Origin: Polynucleobacter sp. MG-27-Goln-C1
GTDB lineage: Bacteria > Pseudomonadota > Gammaproteobacteria > Burkholderiales > Burkholderiaceae
Length of the DNA stretch: 64,000 nt
Assembly: GCF_018881905.1 (NCBI RefSeq)
Contig: NZ_JACVPM010000002.1
Location: forward strand, 62,001 to 126,000
Direction: 5' to 3'
This document shows, in pieces, positions 33,905-41,904 of this stretch. How positions within the stretch are numbered: position 1 is the stretch's first letter; each line of letters starts with the position of its first letter. The notes below the pieces were generated by a model. That model was not told the origin of the DNA, made no database searches, and saw nothing but the letters and a program-made list of their open reading frames with translations. The translations under genes were made by a program, and so were the position numbers.

Positions 33905-34522
33905 ATGCTTACCGAAGAAAAAAAATCTTTAATTCAAGCTGAAGAACGTTACCGCCATGAAATGGCTAGCAAAATTCGATCAGAGCTTGGCATCCTAGGA
34001 CAAGAGGTGCGCGACATTGAACGTGGCATTTGGGACAAGGTCAATGAGTTTTTAAATAGCAATGTGGGGATGTGGCTTTTATCTACCGTCTTAGTTACTG
34101 GTGGAGCTGGTGCTTATCAAACCATGCAACATCACTATGAAATGAAATTGCGCAATCGCACTCAATTAATTACTCATCAATTTGAAATCGCTAACCGCAT
34201 TCAAAATATGAAATATTTTTTGCGTAAAGCCCAAACCATAGGTGACGCTCAGCTTGCATTGAAGAGCGTCTTTCTCAGCAAAACTCCAGTCAATCCAGAT
34301 GTTGAAAAACTGAGTCTCTCAGTAATCTATTTTAATTTTTATCAAATGTTGGGCGCTCAAAACAAAGAGGCTCTTGAATTAGTCAGGAAGCTAGAGGATC
34401 AGGAATATATTCTTCAATCAGAAAAGGCAAGCGACCCATTACCAGATGCAGAAAAACAGAAGTTACTAGGATGGGTTGATGCACTAGAGCAAATTGAACT
34501 TAAAGAGTCTCATACTCGTTAA
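33905..34522 (+). CDS. Unrecognised membrane-anchored helical protein
   Basis: I do not recognise this 205-residue protein. It has a charged helical N-terminus (about 1-50, heptad-like spacing in LIQAEERYRHEMASKIRSEL), one membrane segment (about 55-75, MWLLSTVLVTGGAGAY), then a mostly helical charged region. No enzyme motif or signal peptide is present; orientation is probably N-in. It is the only plus-strand gene inside the Ntn-hydrolase block and ends at a bidirectional terminator. Coding looks real: the length is sustained, there is a plausible ATG, and no competing frame. Confidence 0.6.
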   Translation: MLTEEKKSLIQAEERYRHEMASKIRSELGILGQEVRDIERGIWDKVNEFLNSNVGMWLLSTVLVTGGAGAYQTMQHHYEMKLRNRTQLITHQFEIANRIQNMKYFLRKAQTIGDAQLALKSVFLSKTPVNPDVEKLSLSVIYFNFYQMLGAQNKEALELVRKLEDQEYILQSEKASDPLPDAEKQKLLGWVDALEQIELKESHTR

Positions 34523-34542
34523 GCCCTCTATTAAGACCCCAA

Positions 34543-34568
34543 AAAAAACCACCCGAAGGTGGTTTTTT
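34543..34568. terminator. Bidirectional terminator between convergent genes
   Basis: CCACC, loop CGAA, GGTGG, flanked by six A on the left and six T on the right, so it forms an 11-bp hairpin with U-tracts in either direction. It serves the plus-strand gene ending at 34522 and Ntn hydrolase 4 ending at 34592. Confidence 0.85.
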
Positions 34569-34591
34569 AATTTGGCAATTAGTACCCAGTC

Positions 34592-35734
34592 TTATTTGTA
34601 GAACAAATTAAACGTATCAGCACCAGCCTGATCTACCTCATATGTTGAGATAGACTTCATTTGCGTCACATTCTTTAGCTTGTTCATATCAATCATGGAC
34701 CAGTTCATGGCATTAATTGATTTGACATAGAACCTATTTCTAGACAAATCACCCATAGTGGTCCATTGAGTAACCTCACTAGAGATAGTCTTAGCTTTTC
34801 CGCCATCACCAGATGACCCAACTGGATCTACAGTGAGTTCATTTGGTCTATCAAAGTTATTGATGATGTGTGCCAATAAATTCACAGCCTCATCAGGTGT
34901 TTTGCCTTTTTGAACATAGTTAGTATAAAAAGCACCTTTTACAAAACGTCCTGTAGCAGTTTGAGATGATGGCAAGGCTGTGAGAGCAATGCCCGCATCC
35001 GCTGTTTGTAGCTGCTGCTTACCTAATTGACCAGTATTTTTATTGACGTTATTAAATGTGTAGTTATTTAGATTCGTCAAATGCCATGGGAACTCAGGGA
35101 GGTTAGTCATTACGCCCACAGGATTGTCATAGACATTCTTTTTATTGTTCACAAACTCAATAACCAGTCCGTTGCCAGCTTTATCAAAAATGGCGTAATG
35201 CAATGGCAATGCCAAGTTACCTAGAAATGCTGTTGGCGGAAGCCAATGTTCGATGTCACTGCTCAACACCGCAGCCTTCAACTCAGCGACCGTCTTGTGA
35301 TTGCCCAGAATCCAAGTTCCAAAATCATTTGTAGACATGATTTTTGCTGGGTTATTGCCCACAGGAGGTGCGGATGATGGAATCATGGCGTTAGCTGAAA
35401 AGCTCAATCCCTGGTCATTCATTCCGTCTAGCAGCAAAGGCATCTTGGCGCCTTTCACTAAGGCTCCAGTCATTCCTAAAATAGGATATTTAGTATTGAA
35501 AGTCATGCCTACTGCGCCTGAGGGCGTTACAGACTCAACTTTGGTTGCTGCTGGAATATAAGACAAAGAAGATGGGATTGGAAGCGTGTAAGGCAACTCC
35601 ATAGTTCGTGCGTAATAGCCTTTGCCATTCACGTCCGTGACCATGAGGGCTGTACAAGCAAATGCATTTCCCACGGAAGAGAGAATGAGTGAGCATGCCA
35701 GCGTGAGGCTAGTAAAGATCTTGATATTTTTCAT
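34592..35734 (-). CDS. Secreted Ntn amidase 4 (choloylglycine hydrolase family)
   Basis: I place the start at the ATG at 35734 (MKNIKIFTSLTLACSLILSS), giving 380 residues; a 27-residue upward extension of the frame would spoil the signal peptide. The signal ends AFA, directly followed by the catalytic cysteine (CTALMVTDVNGKGYYARTMEL). It shares NDQGLSFSAN, NKKNVYDNPVGVMTNLPEFPWH and TATGRFVKGAF with Ntn amidase 3. The arginine and asparagine ligands expected of the family are present. It lies 132 bases downstream of Ntn amidase 5. Confidence 0.85.
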   Translation of the reverse strand: MKNIKIFTSLTLACSLILSSVGNAFACTALMVTDVNGKGYYARTMELPYTLPIPSSLSYIPAATKVESVTPSGAVGMTFNTKYPILGMTGALVKGAKMPLLLDGMNDQGLSFSANAMIPSSAPPVGNNPAKIMSTNDFGTWILGNHKTVAELKAAVLSSDIEHWLPPTAFLGNLALPLHYAIFDKAGNGLVIEFVNNKKNVYDNPVGVMTNLPEFPWHLTNLNNYTFNNVNKNTGQLGKQQLQTADAGIALTALPSSQTATGRFVKGAFYTNYVQKGKTPDEAVNLLAHIINNFDRPNELTVDPVGSSGDGGKAKTISSEVTQWTTMGDLSRNRFYVKSINAMNWSMIDMNKLKNVTQMKSISTYEVDQAGADTFNLFYK

Positions 35735-35810
35735 ATTTATATGTGTATTCAGTTTGTTAATGAATCTGAGGAAATAGTACCATCTATGCCCTCCCTCGAC
35801 CAAAAGAAAA

Positions 35811-35826
35811 ACCACCCGAAGGTGGT
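35811..35826 (-). terminator. Terminator of Ntn hydrolase 5
   Basis: ACCACC, loop CGAA, GGTGGT, followed on the minus strand by TTTTCTTTTG. It lies 40 bases after the stop at 35867. The core is the same as in the hairpin at 34543. Confidence 0.8.
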
Positions 35827-35866
35827 CTTTCTATGTAAATAATCCGCAGAAGATTAACTCATGAGG

Positions 35867-36976
35867 TTAATTTACCGGGACCATTAATTTTGGTTGATTC
35901 AACTTTGTGTACTTAATTTCTTTAGCATTCATATCCATTTTTTTCATATCAAATGTATAGATATTATTGTTTTCGTACATCTTGATGTTGTAGGTCATGC
36001 TCTTGTTGTTAGCAACAACAACCCACTCGGTAGTTTCATATCCACCTGCGCCACCACCATAAGGATTGCTGGCTGGCAATGTAACTGACCCTGGAGGAAT
36101 ATCAAAGCTACCTAAGATATGCCATGCCGCAGAATCCATGTCGGCAGTTGTAAATGTCTTTGGAACTGAATCGGCCAAGAAGAGTGCACGAATGAAGCGG
36201 CTTGGGCTTAAGAAATCCCCTGGCAGGCCATGTAGGCCATTACCAGAACTAGGCGCTGGGAATGCAACGCCATTGATAACTCGAGGTGGCTGCTCTACCT
36301 TAGAGAGGTTGGAGTAGTTGCCAATACTATTCAGATGATCTTGAAATGGTGGATCATTGGTCATCACGCCTACGGGATTATCGGCCAGCACCAACTGCCC
36401 TTTGATGTACTCAACAACAACACTTTTTCCAGACGCATCATGGAAAGTGAAATGCGCTGCAGGAACTTGATTGCCATAGAACCCAAGCTTTGCACCATTC
36501 ACTTTGAGGCTGCGTAAGCCAGTCTTAATCTCATCTACAGATGAATAATTAGTGAGTACGTAAGTTAGCACCTGACTTGCGTTGATGCTATTAGCGGAGT
36601 CCGCTGGAGCAACTACCGGAAAAGAGGCGCTAGTTGGGAAATTCAGGAGTCCGCCAGTTAAACCTTTTTCATTCATGCCATCAAACAAGATGGGTTGATT
36701 GAGGCCATTCATTCCTACGGCAGCGTACTTGGTAGTCCAGCTCATTCCAGAACCATACTTGCCATCAGTACCGATGCCCTTAAATTGATAGCCTTTTGGA
36801 ACGGCCATCATCTGCGAGGCAAGCTGTATACCAAACTCCATTGAACGGCCGTAAACAGTACCGCCATCACTCCCCTTCAGCAAGAAGCTGGTGCACGCAT
36901 TACTTGTCAGAGGTGCAAAAGCTAGAGTTGATGCAACTGATGCAGCCAGTATTTTTTTAATCATTTTTTGTTTCAC
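35867..36976 (-). CDS. Secreted Ntn amidase 5 (choloylglycine hydrolase family)
   Basis: The 369-residue precursor begins at GTG 36976, with an AGGGG site upstream; an ATG four codons later (36964) is the alternative. The signal peptide ends SNA and the nucleophile cysteine follows (CTSFLLKGSDGGTVYGRSMEF). It belongs to the LPGDF subgroup: NEKGLTGGLL, EYIKGQLVLADNPVGVMTNDPPFQDH and LHGLPGDFLSPSRFIRA. It is more diverged than the tandem pair at 22-24.4 kb, implying an older duplication. It is the leftmost intact gene before a decaying stretch at 37-38 kb. Confidence 0.85.
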   Translation of the reverse strand: MKQKMIKKILAASVASTLAFAPLTSNACTSFLLKGSDGGTVYGRSMEFGIQLASQMMAVPKGYQFKGIGTDGKYGSGMSWTTKYAAVGMNGLNQPILFDGMNEKGLTGGLLNFPTSASFPVVAPADSANSINASQVLTYVLTNYSSVDEIKTGLRSLKVNGAKLGFYGNQVPAAHFTFHDASGKSVVVEYIKGQLVLADNPVGVMTNDPPFQDHLNSIGNYSNLSKVEQPPRVINGVAFPAPSSGNGLHGLPGDFLSPSRFIRALFLADSVPKTFTTADMDSAAWHILGSFDIPPGSVTLPASNPYGGGAGGYETTEWVVVANNKSMTYNIKMYENNNIYTFDMKKMDMNAKEIKYTKLNQPKLMVPVN

Positions 36977-37089
36977 TGTTACGCCCCTAAAGTAGGTAAT
37001 TTGAATATTAAAATCATAACATTTAAGAGTCGTAAGTCAAACCCTGAGCACTAGAGCCCAGATGATAATAATTAGGCTTCAAAGTGGCA

Positions 37090-37534
37090 TTAGGTCATAT
37101 TGACTTTTGAGTGTTGCTCAGCATCCGGCCTTGGTCTTTCTCCGGCCACATAAGCCTTGGCAGCAGCATAAACATATTTCCAGCCTTGAATCCCCGTGCT
37201 ATCCCAAAACTCCCGTTCGCTTGGGGTAAATTTCAGTAAGGCAATATTGGGATCAGTCTTACCAAGCGGAAACCACACCTTCCATATTTCCTTCCATAAT
37301 TGCTCGATTAATGCGCGGTCATTCTCTATGGTCAGCTTACTGCTGACAGTGGCAAATTTCCTCCACCTTAACTGAGTTGAAATCCGTTAATAGATATGCA
37401 GTCATTCCCTCGTCCAAGCGTGCAATTGCCATAGGTCGCGCATGAATTCCACGCGAACTATGAGTAACCAACATAGCCTCATTAAAATCCTTGACCACAT
37501 CATGCAAATTATTTTCTTTGTTCTTATCCGTCAA
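37090..37534 (-). pseudogene. Broken pyridoxamine 5'-phosphate oxidase-family (general stress) gene
   Basis: The first part (from ATG 37534) reads DVVKDFNEAMLVTHSSRGIHARPM and YLLTDFNSVKVEEI, the start of a FMN-binding general stress protein, and stops at 37337. A second frame continues KFATVSSKLTIENDRALI, then WKVWFPLGKTDPNIALLKF and REFWDSTG, to a stop at 37090. Compared with the family, about 14 residues (the loop after VKVEEI) are missing at the junction near 37345-37355, and the frame shifts. A short deletion that is not a multiple of three explains both. The product should be non-functional. Confidence 0.8.
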
Positions 37535-37664
37535 AACTGACTCCCTTATATTTGAAAAGTTTGATCCACTAACTACCCTAAAGCTTCATCCAGAAATAAC
37601 AGTGCGCTAGCCAACATATCTACTGGCTAAGCAATGCGGCGGGTGACATTACTTCAAAGACTCA

Positions 37665-38066
37665 TTACTTCCAGTTGATGTTGATTTTTTTATGCTGACC
37701 ATTCGTCACATAAAAATTAGTAAGCAATTTTTGAGTGCCGTAAGTAGATTCAGATGAATACTTGCCAGACTTTAAGTCAAGCAAAATAAATGGACCATCT
37801 ACCTGATGGGAGAGCAATTGAACGCCTTTGGCGTCCTTCACTACCAGTAAAACATTGGATACCCACTCGGATTGATTGCCATTCGTCTGGGAAAATTCCA
37901 AAAATAAAGGCTAGCGCTTTGCCTCCATTTCAATGGTCTCGGACTCACCCTACTCAACACCACCTTCAATAAAGCGAATTTCATTGGATGTTTGCAATGG
38001 CGGTAATTGAGCTACCGATAACAATGACACTAATCCTAAGCACAATCCAACAATATATTTTTTCAT
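37665..38066 (-). pseudogene. Exported carboxypeptidase-regulatory-like protein with two in-frame TAG codons
   Basis: From ATG 38066 the frame gives a signal peptide (MKKYIVGLCLGLVSLLSVAQ), then EIRFIEGGVE, TAG (37950-37952), GESETIEMEAKR, TAG (37911-37913), PLFLEFSQTNGNQSEWVSNV and onward to VDGPFILLDLKSGKYS and a stop at 37665. The frame is otherwise open over 133 codons. Relatives as I recall them have Trp before PL, so TGG to TAG explains the second stop. Two nonsense changes without frameshift suggest recent inactivation. Translation of the downstream half alone would lack the signal peptide. Confidence 0.75.
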
Positions 38067-38153
38067 TTGTTCGTCTTCTATTTAGCTAAGTTCAAGAAGA
38101 CTTAGACTAACAAGTCAAAAATAGTTTGTATGTCTGTTGCAAGACACAGCAAA

Positions 38154-38204
38154 AGAAAAACGACTTAGAAATTTCTCCCTAAGTCGTTGATATTGCTAGC
38201 GGGC
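38154..38204 (-). repeat. Eroded copy of the tRNA-Ile2 terminator and 3' end
   Basis: These 51 bases match 45299-45349 at 47 positions in the same orientation: the terminator hairpin, its flanks and the first bases of the tRNA 3' end. Beyond 38204 the similarity to the tRNA continues for about ten bases with only C/T and G/A changes. This is the sort of footprint left by integration at a tRNA gene, or by a duplication. Confidence 0.6.
38159..38188 (-). terminator. Terminator downstream of the DUF427 gene
   Basis: AACGACTTAG pairs with CTAAGTCGTT (10 bp) around a 10-base loop, and TTTTTC follows on the minus strand. It lies 27 bases after the DUF427 stop and is nearly identical to the tRNA terminator at 45304-45333. 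Confidence 0.75.
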
Positions 38205-38215
38205 TTATTAGAACC

Positions 38216-38497
38216 TTAATCAGTGACTTGCACGCCCTTCCAAAAAGCGATGTAACCAGCAATGTTATTTGCGGCAGATTTGGGTTCAGCGTAGTACCAA
38301 GCTGCATCTTTATTGGATTGGCCATTAACCTCAATATCGTAGTAACTTGCAGTTCCTTTCCAGGAACAAACTGTCTCTTTTTCTGATTTCTTAATAAACT
38401 GAGTTTTTAGGCTAGCAGGTGGGAAGTAATGATTGCCCTCCAGCACGATGGTTGCGTTTGAATCTGCCAAAACTTCATTATTCCAAATAGCTTTCAT
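38216..38497 (-). CDS. DUF427 family protein
   Basis: The start is the ATG at 38497 (MKAIWNNEVLADS), because an AGGAGGT ribosome site lies directly before it; a longer frame would include that site. The 93-residue protein has the DUF427 pattern: W...VLADS..T, EGNHYFPP, CSWKGTASYYDIEV and DAAWYYAEPK, then IAGYIAFWKGV. DUF427 proteins are small beta-fold proteins of unknown function, common across bacteria. It is divergent from egtD. Confidence 0.9.
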   Translation of the reverse strand: MKAIWNNEVLADSNATIVLEGNHYFPPASLKTQFIKKSEKETVCSWKGTASYYDIEVNGQSNKDAAWYYAEPKSAANNIAGYIAFWKGVQVTD

Positions 38498-38592
38498 GCC
38501 ACCTCCTCTTAAGGATTTAGGATAAAGCAAATATTAAATTTATGTTGTATAAAGATTGACGACTTTGAAGCTGATCCCGTTATAAAGAATTT

Positions 38593-39540
38593 ATGAATAC
38601 AACAACCCTCTCAGAAGCCACAGCAACAATGGATCAAGACTTTATTCCTGAGATCGAGTTGGGTTTACTGGCTGAGCGCGCATCTATTTCTCCAAAGTTT
38701 TTATACGATCCATTGGGATCACATCTATTCACTGCAATTACCTTGCTACCTGAGTACTACCCAACCAATACTGAAAAAAATATTTTTACCCAATATCAGA
38801 ATGAAATTGCGCAGATAGTAGGTATTGGCGGAACTCTCATAGATTTGGGTGCTGGAAATTGCCAAAAGGCAGAATCTTTTTTTAACTCTCTCAAGCCCTC
38901 AAACTATATTGCAATTGATTTTTCAGTTGAGTACTTGCAAGACGCCTTAAATAAACTTGCCGGGAAGTATCCACATATTCAAATGCAGTGCATTGGGATG
39001 GATTTTTCTAAGCATCTCTCAGTTCCTGATACATCTAGCAATACGAAAAAAACCTTTTTTTATCCTGGCTCGAGTATCGGCAACTTTGTTAGCTCAGAAG
39101 CGCTTGAACTTCTCAGTCAAATCAAGAAGCAAGCAAATCAGGGCGGATTACTCATAGGCGTTGACCTCATGAAAGAGGACTCTGTTCTGATGGCGGCATA
39201 CGATGACCCACTTAAAGTGACTGCCGCTTTTAATCTTAATATTCTGAGATCGATTAACTCGCATTTAGGCTCTAATTTCAGGGTTGATCAATTCCGCCAT
39301 ACAGTCAAAATTAATCATACTGAAAATAGGGTTGAGCTCTATCTAGAAGCCCTCGAGGACTTGACTGTTACGTGGAATGGAAACTCTAGGGTATTCAAAA
39401 AAGGTGAGTTGATTCATACTGAGTATTCTCATAAATACACCATTGAATCCATCAAGCAATTATTGAAAAATGCAGGTTTTGCATCAACCCATATTTGGAA
39501 AGATCCAAAAGACTATTTTGCAGTGATCTATGCCCAATAA
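38593..39540 (+). CDS. egtD: Ergothioneine biosynthesis: L-histidine N-alpha-methyltransferase
   Basis: The 315-residue enzyme is EgtD, which trimethylates histidine to hercynine using S-adenosylmethionine. Evidence: the family opening SPKFLYDPLGSHLFTAITLLPEYYPT, the cofactor loop LIDLGAGNCQKAE, YIAIDFSVEYL, and FFYPGSSIGNF. The histidine-binding C-terminal part is present (LYLEALEDLTV, FKKGELIHTEYSHKYT). The length is normal. It overlaps egtB by 11 bases, so the two are translationally coupled. No near ribosome site is obvious for its ATG. Confidence 0.93.
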   Translation: MNTTTLSEATATMDQDFIPEIELGLLAERASISPKFLYDPLGSHLFTAITLLPEYYPTNTEKNIFTQYQNEIAQIVGIGGTLIDLGAGNCQKAESFFNSLKPSNYIAIDFSVEYLQDALNKLAGKYPHIQMQCIGMDFSKHLSVPDTSSNTKKTFFYPGSSIGNFVSSEALELLSQIKKQANQGGLLIGVDLMKEDSVLMAAYDDPLKVTAAFNLNILRSINSHLGSNFRVDQFRHTVKINHTENRVELYLEALEDLTVTWNGNSRVFKKGELIHTEYSHKYTIESIKQLLKNAGFASTHIWKDPKDYFAVIYAQ

Positions 39541-40768
39541 AAACCGAAATGAACCGCTTTTGTCGGATCAATTACTTGAGCAATTCCATCGCTCCAGAAA
39601 GCACTCCCTAGATCTCGTCCTCAATCTGAGCCCTGAAGACTGCCAAGCGCAGTCCATGGAGGATGCTAGTCCTGCCAAATGGCATTTGGCCCATGTCACT
39701 TGGTTTTACGAAGTCATGGTTCTAAGGTCATTTGAGAAAAATTTCTCCTACTGGAATCCGGAGTTTGCGGTTTTATTTAATAGCTATTACAACGGCATTG
39801 GAGATAAACATCCACGTAGTAAGCGAGGCTTACTCACCCGCCCCTCTTTAGCTGAAGTGCTTGAGTGGCGTAAAAATGTTGAGGACCGAATTGCAAAACT
39901 TCTAAAGGATCATTTTTGCGAAGATTTGCCATGGTTAATGCAACTCGGAATTAACCACGAACAACAGCATCAAGAGCTGCTATTAACGGATATTCAGCAC
40001 CTGTTCTCTAATAACTCTCTTGATCCAGCTTACTACCCCCAAAGCAAACCCACACTACAAAACGAGAAGTCATTTCAATGGCTAAAGGGTGTTCATGGTT
40101 TAGTGGAAACTGGCTATGAAGGCAGCGAATTTCATTTTGATAATGAAGGGCCTAAACATAATGCCCTCAATCAGATGCATTCCATTGGCAATCGACTAGT
40201 GAGCAACTCGGAGTGGCTTCAATTCATTGAAGATGGAGGGTATCAAAATTTCCGATGGTGGTTAGACGCCGGCTGGGCATGGCGCCAGGCAGAAAATATT
40301 TCCTCCCCACTGTATTGGAGCAAGGATGAGCAAGGTCGCTCTTTACGCTTCTCACTTCATGGCAATAGACTGCTAGATATGAATGCCCCGGTATCCAATA
40401 TCAGCTATTTTGAGGCAGATGCTTTTACCCGCTGGGCTAGCGAGAATCTCCCAGGCTTTTCTGGGGCACGCCTACCAACAGAATTTGAATGGGAGGCATT
40501 TGCCAAATCTAATGCTGATCAATGCAATGATCTCTTTGGTGAGGTCTGGCAATGGACTAGCAGCAACTACACCCCCTACCCCGGATATCAGCCATGGGGC
40601 GGTATCGCTGGAGAGTACAACGGTAAGTTTATGGTAAATCAGATGGTCCTTAGAGGCAGCTCTGCCTTTACGCCTACGCAACATTCCAGACCGACCTACC
40701 GCAACTTTTTCCCAACCCACGCCCGTTGGCAGATGACAGGTTTAAGGCTTGCTAAAGATGGCGTTTGA
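39530..40768 (+). CDS. egtB: Ergothioneine biosynthesis: iron-dependent sulfoxide synthase
   Basis: The 412-residue enzyme is EgtB, which joins hercynine and a thiol with oxygen. The N-terminal DinB-like domain has the iron histidines: WHLAHVTWFYE (His52/His55 region) and HEQQHQELL (His143, His147). The C-terminal formylglycine-enzyme-like domain shows ARLPTEFEWEAFA, GEVWQWTSSNYTPYPGYQPW and VLRGSSAFT, typical of the family. No egtA or egtC is near, so cysteine rather than gamma-glutamylcysteine may be the thiol donor (inference). It overlaps both neighbours by 11 bases. Confidence 0.93.
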   Translation: MPNKNRNEPLLSDQLLEQFHRSRKHSLDLVLNLSPEDCQAQSMEDASPAKWHLAHVTWFYEVMVLRSFEKNFSYWNPEFAVLFNSYYNGIGDKHPRSKRGLLTRPSLAEVLEWRKNVEDRIAKLLKDHFCEDLPWLMQLGINHEQQHQELLLTDIQHLFSNNSLDPAYYPQSKPTLQNEKSFQWLKGVHGLVETGYEGSEFHFDNEGPKHNALNQMHSIGNRLVSNSEWLQFIEDGGYQNFRWWLDAGWAWRQAENISSPLYWSKDEQGRSLRFSLHGNRLLDMNAPVSNISYFEADAFTRWASENLPGFSGARLPTEFEWEAFAKSNADQCNDLFGEVWQWTSSNYTPYPGYQPWGGIAGEYNGKFMVNQMVLRGSSAFTPTQHSRPTYRNFFPTHARWQMTGLRLAKDGV

Positions 40769-41894
40769 TTTTGATGCTCCCACCAACCGACTAGAAACGG
40801 ATTCTATTCGCTGGGATAGTTTTGGTGTCAAAGAGGTGCTTCCTTTATGGGTAGCGGATATGGATTTCAAATCTCCTCCCTGCGTAATTGAAGCTCTAAA
40901 TAAAAGAGTGCAGCAGGGAATATATGGCTACACCCATAGCCCCCATCAGATGAATGCGCTGATTGCTGGCTATCTACAAGAACAGTACCAGTGGCAGGTA
41001 GACCCCGATTGGATTGTGATTCTGCCTAGCGTTGTCTCTGGACTGTATACGGCCGTACAGCAGCTTTCCAACAGCGATGAAAACGTTCTGATACCCAACC
41101 CTGTTTACCATCACTTGCGACTTGCTTGCACCAGCTCAAATAGGCCATTTCAAGAAATGCCCCTTGAGCTCAAGGATGATCGCTGGGTATTGCCAAGTAA
41201 TGGGTTATCGGGCCTGCTTAACGGTAAGACAAAGTTAGCTTTGTTCTGCAATCCTCAAAATCCAGGCTCTACCGTATTTACTAAAGAAGAGCTGCAAGAA
41301 TTTGGAGATTTTTGCGTTCAAAATAATTTATGGATTTGCTCAGATGAAATTCATGCAGGCCTAGTCTTGGATGAAAATAAAAAACATATTCCATTAGCCA
41401 GCATCAGCAAAGATATTTCCAAGCAAACTGTAACCCTAATGTCTTTGAATAAAACCTTTAACTTTCCTGGCATTGGCCTTGCTTGGGCAGTAGCTGAAAA
41501 CCCAATCTTACGTAAGGCTATTCAGGTTGGCCTTCACCAAACAATTGCGCCGCCATCTTTGCTGGCATATACGGCAACAATGGCTGCAATTACAGAAGGT
41601 GAACCCTGGAGGCAAGAGCTGATCGAATATTTAAGAGGCAATCAAAATAGGATTCATACAAGAATTAGCGCGATTCCTGGATTAAAAGTAGACAAGATGG
41701 AAGGTAGTTATCTTGCGTGGATTGATTGCAGCAGCCTTAACCTTCCAGATCCCTATCAACTCTTATTAGATGCAGGCTTGGCCACCTCACCAGGCAGCCA
41801 ATTTGGTAGAGATCAGTTTGTAAGGCTCAACTTTGGAACGCAAAGAAGTCGTCTCAATCAAGCTTTAGATATTCTGGAAAAGACCTTTTCGTAG
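40758..41894 (+). CDS. PLP-dependent C-S lyase, MalY/PatB family (candidate EgtE role)
   Basis: From ATG 40758 the protein has 378 residues. Features of the MalY/PatB cystathionine beta-lyase-like group are VLPLWVADMDFKSPP, YGYTHSP, NPVYHHL, CNPQNPGS, CSDEIHAGLVL and the PLP lysine in MSLNKTFNFPG. In ergothioneine synthesis the last step, cleavage of hercynylcysteine sulfoxide, is done by a PLP lyase (EgtE). The 11-base overlap with egtB makes this gene the likely provider of that step. The assignment is by position and chemistry, as MalY/PatB proteins usually act on cystathionine. Confidence 0.8.
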   Translation: MAFDFDAPTNRLETDSIRWDSFGVKEVLPLWVADMDFKSPPCVIEALNKRVQQGIYGYTHSPHQMNALIAGYLQEQYQWQVDPDWIVILPSVVSGLYTAVQQLSNSDENVLIPNPVYHHLRLACTSSNRPFQEMPLELKDDRWVLPSNGLSGLLNGKTKLALFCNPQNPGSTVFTKEELQEFGDFCVQNNLWICSDEIHAGLVLDENKKHIPLASISKDISKQTVTLMSLNKTFNFPGIGLAWAVAENPILRKAIQVGLHQTIAPPSLLAYTATMAAITEGEPWRQELIEYLRGNQNRIHTRISAIPGLKVDKMEGSYLAWIDCSSLNLPDPYQLLLDAGLATSPGSQFGRDQFVRLNFGTQRSRLNQALDILEKTFS

Positions 41895-41904
41895 ATTAGA
41901 ACTA

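Noticed and set aside
22002-36976. Ntn amidases as lipoproteins because a cysteine follows the signal peptide
   Set aside because: The residues before the cysteine (SNA, SYA, AVA, AFA) do not form a lipobox with Leu at -3. The cysteine is followed by the CTS motif of the enzyme active site.
37665-38066. TAG decoded as a sense codon (pyrrolysine or suppressor)
   Set aside because: No pyrrolysine genes or suppressor tRNA are visible and other genes here end with TAG or other stops normally. Two nonsense mutations are simpler.
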